DNA from: Klebsiella oxytoca NBRC 105695
Lineage (GTDB): Bacteria > Pseudomonadota > Gammaproteobacteria > Enterobacterales > Enterobacteriaceae
Direction: 5' to 3'
Assembly (NCBI RefSeq): GCF_001598695.1
Contig: NZ_BCZK01000002.1
Location: 186,001 to 250,000 of the forward strand
Length of the DNA stretch: 64,000 nucleotides
Position numbers and translations under genes: made by a program. Positions within the stretch are counted from its first letter, which is position 1, and the number at the start of each line of letters is the position of its first letter. The notes beneath the pieces are model-generated. The model worked only from the letters and a program-made list of their open reading frames with translations, did no database searches and was not told the DNA's origin. Below are positions 1 through 9,419 of this stretch, piece after piece.

Positions 1-1
1 G

Positions 2-433
2 TGGACGGCGGGAAGCGCGTGGTTCTCAAGCGAGCAGGGTAAGAAAGGGCGCATTGAACAAGGCCAGCTTGCCGATCTGGTGGTGCTGTCGAAAGACTAT
101 TTCAGCGTCGCGGAAGAGGAAATTAAGGGGATCGAGTCGGTACTGACGGTCGTTGACGGCAAGGTGGTGTACGCCGCCGGACACTTTTCGACGCTGGCGC
201 CGCCGCCCATTCCGGTGCTGCCAGAGTGGTCACCGGTGGTGAAGGTGCCGGGTCATTACCGTTCCGCGCCGCCGACCGCCGCGAAAATCGGCGCGATAGT
301 TCAGATGCACCAGTGCTGCGGCAGCTGCGGCGTACACGGGCATCAGCATGATATTGCGCGCCAGTCGGCGATTCCGGTTGCCGATGAGCAGGCGTTCTGG
401 GGCGTACTCGGCTGCTCCTGCTTTGCGTTTTAG
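2..433 (+). CDS. YtcJ-like amidohydrolase, C-terminal part
   Basis: Only the last 143 residues are inside the window; the reading frame is open from base 2. The segment WTAGSAWFSSEQGKKG, then GQLADLVVLSKDYF and a SVLTVVDGKVVYA strand, is the usual C-terminal end of YtcJ-type metal-dependent amidohydrolases (TIM-barrel catalytic domain with the terminal beta-sandwich that closes it). The metal ligands lie upstream, outside the window, so the substrate cannot be judged. The tail is rich in Cys and His (HQCCGSCGVHGHQH), which could bind metal. It is convergent with the leftward aldolase gene and is separated from it by a hairpin. Confidence 0.8.
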   Translation, partial: WTAGSAWFSSEQGKKGRIEQGQLADLVVLSKDYFSVAEEEIKGIESVLTVVDGKVVYAAGHFSTLAPPPIPVLPEWSPVVKVPGHYRSAPPTAAKIGAIVQMHQCCGSCGVHGHQHDIARQSAIPVADEQAFWGVLGCSCFAF

Positions 434-442
434 CACCAGCTC

Positions 443-473
443 AACCCGCCCCGGTATTGTCCGGCGGCGGGTT
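443..473. terminator. hairpin between convergent genes
   Basis: AACCCGCC pairs with GGCGGGTT, with an inner CCGG/CCGG extension, a one-base bulge and loop TATTGT. It lies 9 bases after the amidohydrolase stop and about 35 bases after the aldolase stop, so it could end transcription from both sides. There is no long T run, so termination strength is uncertain. Confidence 0.5.
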
Positions 474-507
474 CCCTTCCTGACGAAAGTGCTTGTCTTT
501 CCGTTTT

Positions 508-1368
508 TTAATAGCGGTTCTGTGAACCAAAAAGCGCGATGCGCCGCGCAATCATTTCGCGTACCGGTTTCAGTCCCTGATTAATCACTTTGCGCGGGTC
601 GTTCACGTCATGACCGGTATCGGCGGCAAACAGGGCTTTCACCTCCTGACACCAGGCGTACATATTTTCGGTATTGACGTTGATTTTGGCCGTACCGCAG
701 GCGATGGCTTTACGCATGTCGTCATCGGCAATACCGGTACCGCCGTGCAGGACCAGCGGAACATTGACTCGCTCAGAAATGGCTTTCATCTCCGTAAAAC
801 CCAGTTTGGCTTTGCCTTTATACAGTCCATGGGTCGAACCCAGCGCCGCCGCCAGGCAGTCAACCTGAGTTTCTTTCACCAGGGTGTAGCACTCCTCAGG
901 GTCGGCGTAGATGACCGCCGAATTGACGATGCCATCTTCGCTTCCGGCAATCGTCCCCAGCTCCGCCTCGACTGAGATGCCTTTGCTGTGCGCCAGCGTA
1001 ACCAGATGGCGAGTGATGGCGAGGTTTTCGCTGAACGGCAGATGTGAGCCGTCAAACATAATGGAACTGAATCCGGCCTCGATAGCCGCCTCGCAGGCCT
1101 CGCGGGTGGTACCGTGGTCCAGATGCAAAGCCACCGGAATATCAATATGTAAATAATCCATGGCATTGACCACTATGTCATGAATACATTTTAATCCCAG
1201 CATATGTTTCACCGTACCGCCGGAAACGCCTAAAATAATGGGCGAGCGCAGTTGTTGTCCGGTACTTAATACAGCGCCGACCCACTCAAGATTATTAATA
1301 TTGAATTGCCCTACGGCATAACCGTCCCGTAGGGCATGCTGAAGCATGTCCTTCATAGAAACTAACAT
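508..1368 (-). CDS. class II fructose/tagatose-bisphosphate-type aldolase
   Basis: A 286-residue zinc-dependent ketose-bisphosphate aldolase of the FbaA/GatY family, predicted to cleave a phosphorylated ketose into dihydroxyacetone phosphate and an aldehyde in the cytoplasm. The family's zinc and phosphate signatures are present: HLDHGT, GSTHGLYKG and VLHGGTG. I use the ATG at 1368 because GAGG lies 5 bases before it; a GTG two codons upstream would overlap that site. It is the last gene of a leftward operon after PTS IIA-IIB-IIC and a PfkB kinase, so the substrate is probably a PTS-imported sugar phosphorylated a second time by the kinase. The sugar is not identifiable from sequence. Confidence 0.85.
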   Translation of the reverse strand: MLVSMKDMLQHALRDGYAVGQFNINNLEWVGAVLSTGQQLRSPIILGVSGGTVKHMLGLKCIHDIVVNAMDYLHIDIPVALHLDHGTTREACEAAIEAGFSSIMFDGSHLPFSENLAITRHLVTLAHSKGISVEAELGTIAGSEDGIVNSAVIYADPEECYTLVKETQVDCLAAALGSTHGLYKGKAKLGFTEMKAISERVNVPLVLHGGTGIADDDMRKAIACGTAKINVNTENMYAWCQEVKALFAADTGHDVNDPRKVINQGLKPVREMIARRIALFGSQNRY

Positions 1369-1397
1369 AGTCACCTCGTGTTATTAATTAATAGCAA

Positions 1398-2360
1398 TCA
1401 TTCATCAAAATATTGCTTTAAGTTTCTTTCATAGCTATTTAAGGAATTGTGGACGACGGCAAGATCCGGCATCGATTCACGTACGCCTTTTTTCTCAATA
1501 GAAATAGCGGCGGTGAGGCTGGCGAATAAAATAATATTGTCAATGTGCCAGGAGTAGTGAACGCCGTAGGTAAAAGCGCCATGGAATACGTCTCCCGCGC
1601 CGGTGGTATCAACAGCATTGCACAGCCAGGAGGGAACTATTTGCAGCATCCCGCTCTTTAAAAATGCGCAGCCTTTTTCACCAAGGGTAATAAAGGCTTC
1701 GCCGCGGCAAATTTTATTAAGCTCAATGAGCGCCGCCTTAATTTCTGCTTCAGTACTCAGGGCTCGATATCCCATATAGTCCCGGGCAAAATGTTCACTG
1801 ACCACAAAATAATCGGTCCAAGCCGCCAGTTTAATATTACTGGCGCGTAGTGAGCCGCCATCCATGACTACCCGGGCGTTTGGCAGTTTCTTAATTAAAT
1901 ACTCGCTGATCTCGGCTTCATGGCCATCCACTAATAGCGTTACGGGTTCTTCAGCGGCGATGAGCCGTTCGGCTAAATCATCGAGCTTGAGCTTCTGATC
2001 GTAGGTCAGCGACGGCGGCGTCTGCATTTTACGGGTGATGATCGTCCGCGAACCCGTCAGGCGATTGACCAGCACCGAAGCCAGGGGGGTGATCATTTCA
2101 TCAGAAAAGACCACCTGACTGGTATCAACGCCCGCTTCGGCAAATTCAGCAATAATTCTCTGGCCGTAAAGATCCTGATTCAGATGGCCGATGTAATAGA
2201 CATCCTCCCCCCATAGCCCCAACAGCCATGCCGCATTCGCTGCCGGCCCGCCGCCGCTTTCAATAAAATCGTGACAGAAATTTTTGGTATTCTCCTGCGG
2301 CCATTCATTTAAAAAGAAAAACTGATCAAAACATGAAAACCCGATGGACAAGATAGCCAT
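1398..2360 (-). CDS. PfkB/ribokinase-family sugar kinase
   Basis: A 320-residue carbohydrate kinase of the PfkB family. The N-terminal glycine motif ESGGGPAANAA and the C-terminal signature DTTGAGDVFHGAF, which holds the catalytic Asp and anion hole, are both intact, so it should be active. It most likely adds a second phosphate to the sugar phosphate delivered by the adjacent PTS, giving the bisphosphate cleaved by the aldolase 29 bases downstream. The start is set at the ATG at 2360, with AGGAG 5 bases upstream; a GTG two codons earlier lies within the ribosome-binding site. Substrate unknown. Confidence 0.85.
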   Translation of the reverse strand: MAILSIGFSCFDQFFFLNEWPQENTKNFCHDFIESGGGPAANAAWLLGLWGEDVYYIGHLNQDLYGQRIIAEFAEAGVDTSQVVFSDEMITPLASVLVNRLTGSRTIITRKMQTPPSLTYDQKLKLDDLAERLIAAEEPVTLLVDGHEAEISEYLIKKLPNARVVMDGGSLRASNIKLAAWTDYFVVSEHFARDYMGYRALSTEAEIKAALIELNKICRGEAFITLGEKGCAFLKSGMLQIVPSWLCNAVDTTGAGDVFHGAFTYGVHYSWHIDNIILFASLTAAISIEKKGVRESMPDLAVVHNSLNSYERNLKQYFDE

Positions 2361-2428
2361 AACCACTCCTGATTATTTTGTCAGCTGCGGGAAGAGAGGT
2401 TCCTTCCCGCAGGGAAAAATGAAACCGC

Positions 2429-3820
2429 TTATTCATTTTTCTTATCCGCAGTGAGCTCCTCATAGCTGAGCGTGTCACCGACCACGCGAACTGAACGAAA
2501 GCAGAATGGCACCAGCAGTGCGACGATCAGTGCCAGACAAATCAAATAGATAGTAATCTGGCCAAACTGGGTGAAAGCGTTGCCGATGATGATGCCCCAA
2601 ACCGCGAAGTCGAAGTCGGCGAAGGTGCTATTTTCAAAGCCCAGATTACCCAGCGCCGGCAGCAGCATCGCCGGAAGGAAAGCAAGGAAGATACCGCCGA
2701 TAAATGAGGCGATGATGCAGCCGCGTTTACCGCCCAGCTTATCGGCGAAAACACCGGAGGTGCCGCCGCAGAAGAAGTGCGGCACCATGCCCGGAATAAT
2801 CAGCGCCATACCCAATCCGCCAAGAAAAAGCATGCCGACCAGTCCACCAATGAACGAGCTGATAAAGCCGACGACGACCGCGGTTGGGCTAAAGGTGAAG
2901 AATACCGCGCAGTCAACGGCGGGGATGGAGTTGGGGATCAGCTTCTGGCTAATTCCCTGGAACGCCGGTACCAGATCGCCGAGGATCAGCCGCACGCCGT
3001 TGTAGACGATAGCGACGCCAACCGCAAACTGCAGGCCGGTCAGGACAGAGAAGATCAGCATATTTTGATCCGTAATGGTGCTGAGATACTCGCTACCGGC
3101 GACGGCGCTGCATACAAAGTAGATGACGAACATGACGATCCCGGTGGTGACCGTGGTATCGCGCAGAAAGCCCCATTTCTCTGAGATTTCGGTATCGGCG
3201 AACGAGTTCGCCGGGTTGCCGGTTTTGGTGGCGATCCACGCTGAAATGTAGTAGCCCAGAGAACCAAAATGTCCCATCGCAATACCGCCATCTTCGGTGA
3301 CCTGCTTGGTATAGCGTTGGCCAATGGCCGGAGATATCGCCGACCATGAGCCGAGCAGGAATCCGCCGATGAGCACCAGCATCCAGCCGCGGAATTCCGC
3401 CGCCTGTAGCACCGCTGAGAACAGACAGGCAAGGAAGAAAGAGTGATGGCCGGTAAGGAAGATATATTTATACTTAGTGCAGCGGGCAATAAGCAGGTTA
3501 AAAATAAAACCTAACAGTAGAATACTCATGGTTTCTACGCCCAGCACCTTCTGGGCGACGGAGACAATGGCCTCGTTGTTAGGAATAACGCCACGGATAT
3601 TAAACCCGGCTTCGATAATCCCACCCAGCGGATTGAGGTTAGCAACGATAACCCCTGCGCCGGCGCTTAGCATTAAATAGCCCAGGATAGGCTTTAAGGT
3701 GCCGGTGAGTAATTTATTTCCGGGGGAGCGCAGCGCCACTAAACCGACAAATGCGATAATCCCCATCAGAAATGCGGGTTGACTAAATATTTCCGATAAG
3801 AAACTAAGAATAGCCTGCAT
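2429..3820 (-). CDS. PTS EIIC membrane permease, ascorbate (UlaA) type
   Basis: A 463-residue, very hydrophobic inner-membrane permease of the SgaT/UlaA type (ascorbate-galactitol PTS superfamily). Features that fit are the N-terminal FLMGIIAFVGLVALRS segment, the TGHHSFFLACLFSA helix and repeated glycine-rich transmembrane segments. It would carry the sugar across the membrane while EIIB phosphorylates it. The start has GAGGGA 6 bases upstream. It sits between EIIB (20 bases upstream) and the kinase. UlaA homologues next to a kinase and class II aldolase, rather than UlaD/E/F-type enzymes, suggest a substrate other than ascorbate. Confidence 0.85.
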   Translation of the reverse strand: MQAILSFLSEIFSQPAFLMGIIAFVGLVALRSPGNKLLTGTLKPILGYLMLSAGAGVIVANLNPLGGIIEAGFNIRGVIPNNEAIVSVAQKVLGVETMSILLLGFIFNLLIARCTKYKYIFLTGHHSFFLACLFSAVLQAAEFRGWMLVLIGGFLLGSWSAISPAIGQRYTKQVTEDGGIAMGHFGSLGYYISAWIATKTGNPANSFADTEISEKWGFLRDTTVTTGIVMFVIYFVCSAVAGSEYLSTITDQNMLIFSVLTGLQFAVGVAIVYNGVRLILGDLVPAFQGISQKLIPNSIPAVDCAVFFTFSPTAVVVGFISSFIGGLVGMLFLGGLGMALIIPGMVPHFFCGGTSGVFADKLGGKRGCIIASFIGGIFLAFLPAMLLPALGNLGFENSTFADFDFAVWGIIIGNAFTQFGQITIYLICLALIVALLVPFCFRSVRVVGDTLSYEELTADKKNE

Positions 3821-3840
3821 GATCGTTCCCTCAATAATGA

Positions 3841-4128
3841 TTAAGAGTGAGTCGCAGCAATTTTGGTGAGTGCTTCGGTAATATCCTCGGCGATTTTCGC
3901 TTTATGCACGTAGCTGCGAATAATGGCGACATTACAATGCGCAGGAAATTGGTTTGCCAGCTCTTTAATTGTGACGTAAAGGTCAGCTTTTTCTCCAACA
4001 GCGTTGGCAAAATCAACGGAGGCGACGTCGGCTTTAATACCCAATTCATCACAGATCTTTTTGACATTATTCGCAGCCATTAATGAACTGCCAATACCGT
4101 TACCACAAACTGTTCTGATAACTAACAT
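3841..4128 (-). CDS. PTS EIIB, ascorbate (UlaB) type
   Basis: A 95-residue cytoplasmic EIIB protein. The phosphorylated cysteine is Cys8 in the loop TVCGNGIGSS, as in SgaB/UlaB and GatB. It takes phosphate from EIIA (gene 5 bases upstream) and gives it to the sugar bound by EIIC (gene 20 bases downstream). GGAG lies 8 bases before the ATG. Length and loop are normal for the family. Confidence 0.88.
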   Translation of the reverse strand: MLVIRTVCGNGIGSSLMAANNVKKICDELGIKADVASVDFANAVGEKADLYVTIKELANQFPAHCNVAIIRSYVHKAKIAEDITEALTKIAATHS

Positions 4129-4133
4129 AATGA

Positions 4134-4580
4134 CTACTCCATTTGTTGTTGGATGAAATGTAATACTGAATCGATATCATTGGCCTGCTGAAGGAAGGTC
4201 ACAATGTCAGACTCAATCAGCGAGGCTATTAGCTGAATCATTTTTATGTGGCTATCGGCATCCGCGCCGGCGATGGCGATGATGACGTTAACCGGATCAA
4301 ACTCCTCATGGCCAAAGACGATTGGCTGCCTGCTGGTGACTAAAGAGAAGCCCGTGCGCAAGGCGCCTTTTTCTGGCCGGGCATGAGGCATCGCCAGGCC
4401 GTAGTCGATAACAATGGCGGGACCAAAATCCTGATAGACCTCGACCATTTCATTCACATATTCCGGATGACATATATTTTGTTGAGTCAGCAGCTTTCCG
4501 GCGAATTCGATACCCTGTACGGCGTTGGAAATATCCTGCTTAAGCGCAACCAGTTCAGCGTTAAAAATAATATCCATCAT
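4134..4580 (-). CDS. PTS EIIA, mannitol/fructose (UlaC) type
   Basis: A 148-residue EIIA of the PTS_EIIA type 2 family. The phospho-accepting histidine is in GLAMPHARPEKG, the conserved site in UlaC, FruA and MtlA. It is the first gene of the leftward operon IIA-IIB-IIC-kinase-aldolase. Two adjacent ATG codons (4580 and 4577) are possible starts; the second has the better spacing from AAGGA, so the protein may be one residue shorter. No regulator gene lies next to the operon within the window. Confidence 0.87.
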   Translation of the reverse strand: MMDIIFNAELVALKQDISNAVQGIEFAGKLLTQQNICHPEYVNEMVEVYQDFGPAIVIDYGLAMPHARPEKGALRTGFSLVTSRQPIVFGHEEFDPVNVIIAIAGADADSHIKMIQLIASLIESDIVTFLQQANDIDSVLHFIQQQME

Positions 4581-4992
4581 CCGATCCTTACTGGGTTCAT
4601 ATTCTTGAACTCGATCATGACCAAATATATCAATAAAAATTATGGGTTAGATCACAGATGGATTTTTAAATATTGAAGTCGATCACACTGACGGCAAAAG
4701 TGAATTACTTTATCGGTTCTGAGGTTTTTTATTATCTTGTTTAATATCAATCGGTTGTGTTTTTTCTTTTTGCCGGTAAGAAAATGGGAGCAGGAGCCAA
4801 TGGTTAAATCGCTGAATTTAAAATGAAGAAATGTAATACTCATCACAAATATTGGGCGGTTTTTTTTACAAAGTTTGAACGAGATAGCAAAAAAAGCCCT
4901 GACGGAGGATCTTACTTATTCGTGACATCAATATTTGTATGCTGATGAGTAAAAAAGCTGTGGCGAGCGGGTAACTCCAGGCGGTAAAAACA
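4581..4992. other. intergenic region upstream of the PTS operon
   Basis: About 410 bases without a convincing gene. It must carry the PTS operon promoter (leftward). Three TCACA half-sites (near 4653, 4684 and 4843) recall CRP half-sites, but none has a good partner at the right spacing, so CRP control is only a possibility. T-rich tracts near 4727-4770 suggest an AT-rich upstream element. Nothing else is recognised. Confidence 0.35.
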
Positions 4993-5019
4993 AAAAAGGC
5001 CCGCATCTGCGAGCCTTTT
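4993..5019 (-). terminator. terminator of the peroxiredoxin gene
   Basis: Read leftward, an AAAAGGC-CGC stem with one mismatch closes on GCG-GCCTTTTTT and is followed by more T residues, 17 bases after the peroxiredoxin stop. This is a typical Rho-independent terminator. Confidence 0.8.
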
Positions 5020-5035
5020 GCTGAACGTTTGCCGA

Positions 5036-5638
5036 TTACAGGCTGGAAACGTTCTCGGTCAGGTATTTAGCCACGCCTTCCGGAGAAGCGGCCATCCCTT
5101 CTTTTCCTTTTTCCCACTGCGCCGGGCAAACTTCGCCGTGCTCTTCGTGGAACTGCAGCGCGTCAACCATGCGCAGCATTTCGTCGATGTTACGGCCCAG
5201 CGGCAGGTCGTTAACGACCTGGTGGCGAACAACGCCGTTGGCATCGATCAGGAAGGAACCGCGCAGGGCAACGCCTTCGTCCGGGTGCTCGATACCGTAC
5301 GCTTTCTGGATTTCGCGTTTGATGTCCGCAACCATCGCGTATTTCACCGGGCCGATGCCGCCCTGGTCCACTGGAGTGTTACGCCATGCGTTATGGACGA
5401 ACTCGGAGTCAAAAGAAACGCCAACCACTTCGACGCCGCGTTTCTGGAATTCTTCGTAGCGTTTGTCAAAAGCGATCAGTTCGGACGGGCAAACGAAGGT
5501 GAAGTCCATCGGCCAGAAGAACAGAACGGTCGCTTTACCGCTGGTATGCTGTTTGAAGTTGAATTTCTCAACGATTTCGCCGTTACCTAAAACTGCCGCC
5601 GCGGTGAAGTCCGGAGCCTGACGAGTAACCAGAACCAT
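5036..5638 (-). CDS. 2-Cys peroxiredoxin (AhpC/TSA family)
   Basis: A 200-residue typical 2-Cys peroxiredoxin that reduces hydrogen peroxide and organic hydroperoxides in the cytoplasm. The peroxidatic cysteine is in DFTFVCPSEL and the resolving cysteine in GEVCPAQW, so the dimeric disulphide cycle should work. It is single-gene, with its own terminator and a ribosome-binding site before 5638. There is no ahpF-type reductase next to it, so thioredoxin or another AhpF would reduce it. It differs from the canonical ahpCF-operon AhpC, so I give no symbol. Confidence 0.9.
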   Translation of the reverse strand: MVLVTRQAPDFTAAAVLGNGEIVEKFNFKQHTSGKATVLFFWPMDFTFVCPSELIAFDKRYEEFQKRGVEVVGVSFDSEFVHNAWRNTPVDQGGIGPVKYAMVADIKREIQKAYGIEHPDEGVALRGSFLIDANGVVRHQVVNDLPLGRNIDEMLRMVDALQFHEEHGEVCPAQWEKGKEGMAASPEGVAKYLTENVSSL

Positions 5639-5808
5639 ATGATTCTCCTGTTAATACTAAGGTTAATTGGAACGCAACGCGGGCAAGTATAGGGAGAGGG
5701 GCGGGGGAACTCAACGCGACGCTGACAATCGCTGAGATAGTTTTTGCCTATCAATCGTTATTTAAAAACGCTTTTCAGAATAGCCTTTTCCGCCAAAAGC
5801 GCAATCAT

Positions 5809-6390
5809 TTATAGTTCGCGTTTTTCCGCCTGCGTCATCATCTGCGGATAAAAGCGCCAGAACTGCCGCTCAAGGCGATCGTAGTGGGTATCCAGATCTT
5901 GCCAGGAGTCGCGCAGGGCATCGAGTCGCGGGCGGCGGCTGGCCATCCCGTTCAGCACGCGCTGAATAAAATCCATATCCCGGTAACGTTCAAGCCAGCG
6001 CTCCGACCACAGATATTCATTGAGATTGATAAAGCGCGGCGGGGAGGCTGGGAGGATCGGCGTGACCTGGGCGTGAGCGTAGCGGATAAACTCCGGCAGC
6101 GGCAGTTCCGGCGACAGCTGCGCCCAGTGGCGTGACAAAAAATGGTCCCACATCACATCCAGCGTAATGGGGGCAACCCGGCGCGTTTCGGCGCGGAACC
6201 ACGCTTTGGCTTCGGTGACTTCCGGCAGGTTATCGGTCAGCACATCGATCCGGCGGTGCATAAAGATGCCCTCCACGACGTCAACCGGCCACTCATCAGC
6301 GGGGTTGCCGCGAACGAAATCGGCCAGCAAATTGCCGGAAAGGGAGCTATCGGCGAGATGAGCAAGATGCAGGTGCGCGAGAAAATTCAT
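5809..6390 (-). CDS. acpH: ACP phosphodiesterase
   Basis: A 193-residue protein starting [16 protein letters not shown], matching AcpH (YajB) of E. coli in start and length. It hydrolyses the phosphopantetheine arm from holo-ACP to give apo-ACP and 4'-phosphopantetheine. The family's conserved histidine/aspartate residues ([26 protein letters not shown]) are seen. I place the start at 6390 rather than at an in-frame ATG 18 bases upstream because of this homology. It is divergent from queA, as in E. coli. Confidence 0.92.
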   Translation of the reverse strand: MNFLAHLHLAHLADSSLSGNLLADFVRGNPADEWPVDVVEGIFMHRRIDVLTDNLPEVTEAKAWFRAETRRVAPITLDVMWDHFLSRHWAQLSPELPLPEFIRYAHAQVTPILPASPPRFINLNEYLWSERWLERYRDMDFIQRVLNGMASRRPRLDALRDSWQDLDTHYDRLERQFWRFYPQMMTQAEKREL

Positions 6391-6438
6391 ATAAACTTCA
6401 TCCTTCAAACTGCCTCTTTGTTGGCTGCTGAGTTACTC

Positions 6439-6508
6439 GTCTCATCCATGAGACTGGCCCTTACGGGCCGCCGCTGCGCGGCGTTCAAATCTGTTCCTGG
6501 CAGATTTG
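6439..6508. repeat. cluster of four stem-loops between acpH and queA
   Basis: Four short inverted repeats stand side by side: GTCTCA/TGAGAC (6439-6454), GGCCC/GGGCC (6456-6469), CGCCG/CGGCG (6469-6483) and CAAATCTG/CAGATTTG (6486-6508). Such a multi-hairpin block without coding sense looks like an enterobacterial intergenic repeat, but one copy alone cannot prove it. Confidence 0.5.
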
Positions 6509-6648
6509 TCACTCACTCAGTTGCTGTTTCGATGCATCTTGAATGATTTTGTGTATAGATTATGTTATTCATCCCGAGGGGTAAAGGTTGCAGGGATAAC
6601 CTCCCGGCACTAGACTACCCGCCTCTTTATTAAGTCTGAGTTACCGTC

Positions 6649-7713
6649 ATGCGCGTTGCCGATTTTTCCTTTGAATTACCTGAATCCCTGATTGCCCACT
6701 ATCCGATGCCTGAGCGCAGCAGCTGCCGCTTGCTGTCATTAGACGGGCCGACAGGCGCGCTGACGCACGGTACTTTCACTGATTTACTCGATAAGCTCAA
6801 CCCTGGCGATCTGCTGGTATTTAATAATACCCGCGTGATCCCAGCCCGTCTGTTTGGCCGTAAAGCCAGCGGCGGCAAGATTGAAGTGCTGGTTGAGCGG
6901 ATGCTCGATGATAAGCGTATTCTGGCACATATTCGCGCTTCGAAAGCGCCGAAACCGGGCGCAGAACTGCTGCTCGGCGACGATGAAAGTATTAAAGCGA
7001 CCATGGTTGCACGTCACGACGCGCTGTTTGAAGTTGAGTTCGATGACGCGCGCAGCGTGCTGAATATTCTCAACGCTATCGGCCATATGCCGCTGCCGCC
7101 GTATATCGATCGTCCTGACGAAGACGCCGACCGCGAGCTGTATCAGACCGTCTATAGCGAAAAACCGGGGGCCGTTGCCGCGCCAACCGCCGGCCTGCAC
7201 TTTGATGAGCCGCTGCTGGCGAAGCTTCGTGAAAAAGGCGTGGAGATGGCCTTCGTCACGCTGCACGTTGGGGCCGGAACCTTCCAGCCGGTGCGCGTAG
7301 ACAGCATTGAAGATCACATCATGCACTCTGAATATGCCGAAGTGCCGCAGGAGGTGGTCGATGCGGTGCTGGCGGCAAAAGCGCGCGGCAACCGGGTGAT
7401 TGCCGTCGGGACGACGTCGGTGCGTTCGCTGGAAAGCGCGGCGCAGGCGGCAAAAAACGACCTGATTGAGCCTTTCTTCAACGATACGCAGATTTTCATC
7501 TACCCGGGCTATCAGTACAAAGTCATTGATGCGCTGGTGACCAACTTCCATCTGCCTGAATCGACGCTGATTATGCTGGTCTCTGCTTTTGCCGGCTATC
7601 AGCATACGATGAACGCCTATAAGGCTGCGGTAGAACAAAAATATCGCTTTTTTAGCTACGGGGACGCGATGTTTATCACGTACAATCCGCAGGCTATTTT
7701 TGAGCGTCCCTAA
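6649..7713 (+). CDS. queA: S-adenosylmethionine:tRNA ribosyltransferase-isomerase
   Basis: A 354-residue QueA. It transfers and isomerises the ribose of S-adenosylmethionine onto 7-aminomethyl-7-deazaguanine in tRNA (Asp, Asn, His, Tyr), forming epoxyqueuosine. The start [19 protein letters not shown] and the motifs [25 protein letters not shown] and [10 protein letters not shown] are typical. It comes before tgt, which performs the preceding base exchange, then yajC-secD-secF, the standard enterobacterial order. About 195 bases with small hairpins separate it from tgt. Confidence 0.97.
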   Translation: MRVADFSFELPESLIAHYPMPERSSCRLLSLDGPTGALTHGTFTDLLDKLNPGDLLVFNNTRVIPARLFGRKASGGKIEVLVERMLDDKRILAHIRASKAPKPGAELLLGDDESIKATMVARHDALFEVEFDDARSVLNILNAIGHMPLPPYIDRPDEDADRELYQTVYSEKPGAVAAPTAGLHFDEPLLAKLREKGVEMAFVTLHVGAGTFQPVRVDSIEDHIMHSEYAEVPQEVVDAVLAAKARGNRVIAVGTTSVRSLESAAQAAKNDLIEPFFNDTQIFIYPGYQYKVIDALVTNFHLPESTLIMLVSAFAGYQHTMNAYKAAVEQKYRFFSYGDAMFITYNPQAIFERP

Positions 7714-7876
7714 GAAGGCGATCTCACTCGCCATTTTGACGCCAGGCAGTAATCGCCATTCTCACGGACACGGCGTACGCTCCGGTGGCTGTGCGCTGAG
7801 CGATTGCAAACAGGCTGCGCCGGTGACGCCTTCAGGAATTTATTAGCTATGGAATCATTCCGTAGCGAATCGTTAA

Positions 7877-9037
<1,161 letters not shown>

Positions 9038-9059
9038 TTTTAATAATGAGGGAATTTCA

Positions 9060-9392
9060 ATGAGCTTTTTTATTTCTGATGCGGTAGCAGCAACCGGTGG
9101 CGCGGCGCAGGGCAGCCCGATGTCTCTGATCCTGATGCTGGTGGTGTTTGGTCTGATTTTTTACTTCATGATCCTGCGTCCACAGCAGAAACGCACCAAA
9201 GAACATAAAAACCTGATGAACTCCATCGCTAAAGGCGATGAAGTGCTGACGAACGGTGGCCTGGTTGGGCGCGTCACTAAAGTTGCCGAAAGCGGATACA
9301 TCGCTATCGCACTGAACGACACCACTGAAGTGGTTATCAAACGTGACTTCGTAGCTGCCGTTCTGCCGAAAGGCACCATGAAGGCGCTGTAA
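9060..9392 (+). CDS. yajC: Sec translocase accessory subunit YajC
   Basis: A 110-residue protein with a single N-terminal transmembrane helix (about residues 18-37), followed by a basic cytoplasmic domain starting RPQQKRTKEHKNLM. It associates with SecD and SecF in the holotranslocon. The start at 9060 gives MSFFISDAVAATGG as in E. coli and follows GAGGGAATTTCA. It lies 22 bases after tgt and 27 bases before secD, consistent with one operon. Confidence 0.97.
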   Translation: MSFFISDAVAATGGAAQGSPMSLILMLVVFGLIFYFMILRPQQKRTKEHKNLMNSIAKGDEVLTNGGLVGRVTKVAESGYIAIALNDTTEVVIKRDFVAAVLPKGTMKAL

Positions 9393-9419
9393 TTACCCAT
9401 TTTCCCTAAGGGAACTGCC

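Noticed and set aside
4652-4846. Small leftward gene upstream of the PTS operon
   Set aside because: 64 codons, no ribosome-binding site, no family; it is in the expected promoter region.
6784-7734. A 316-codon open frame on the strand opposite queA
   Set aside because: It lies entirely over a strongly conserved gene, has no recognisable domain and reflects the codon bias of GC-rich queA.
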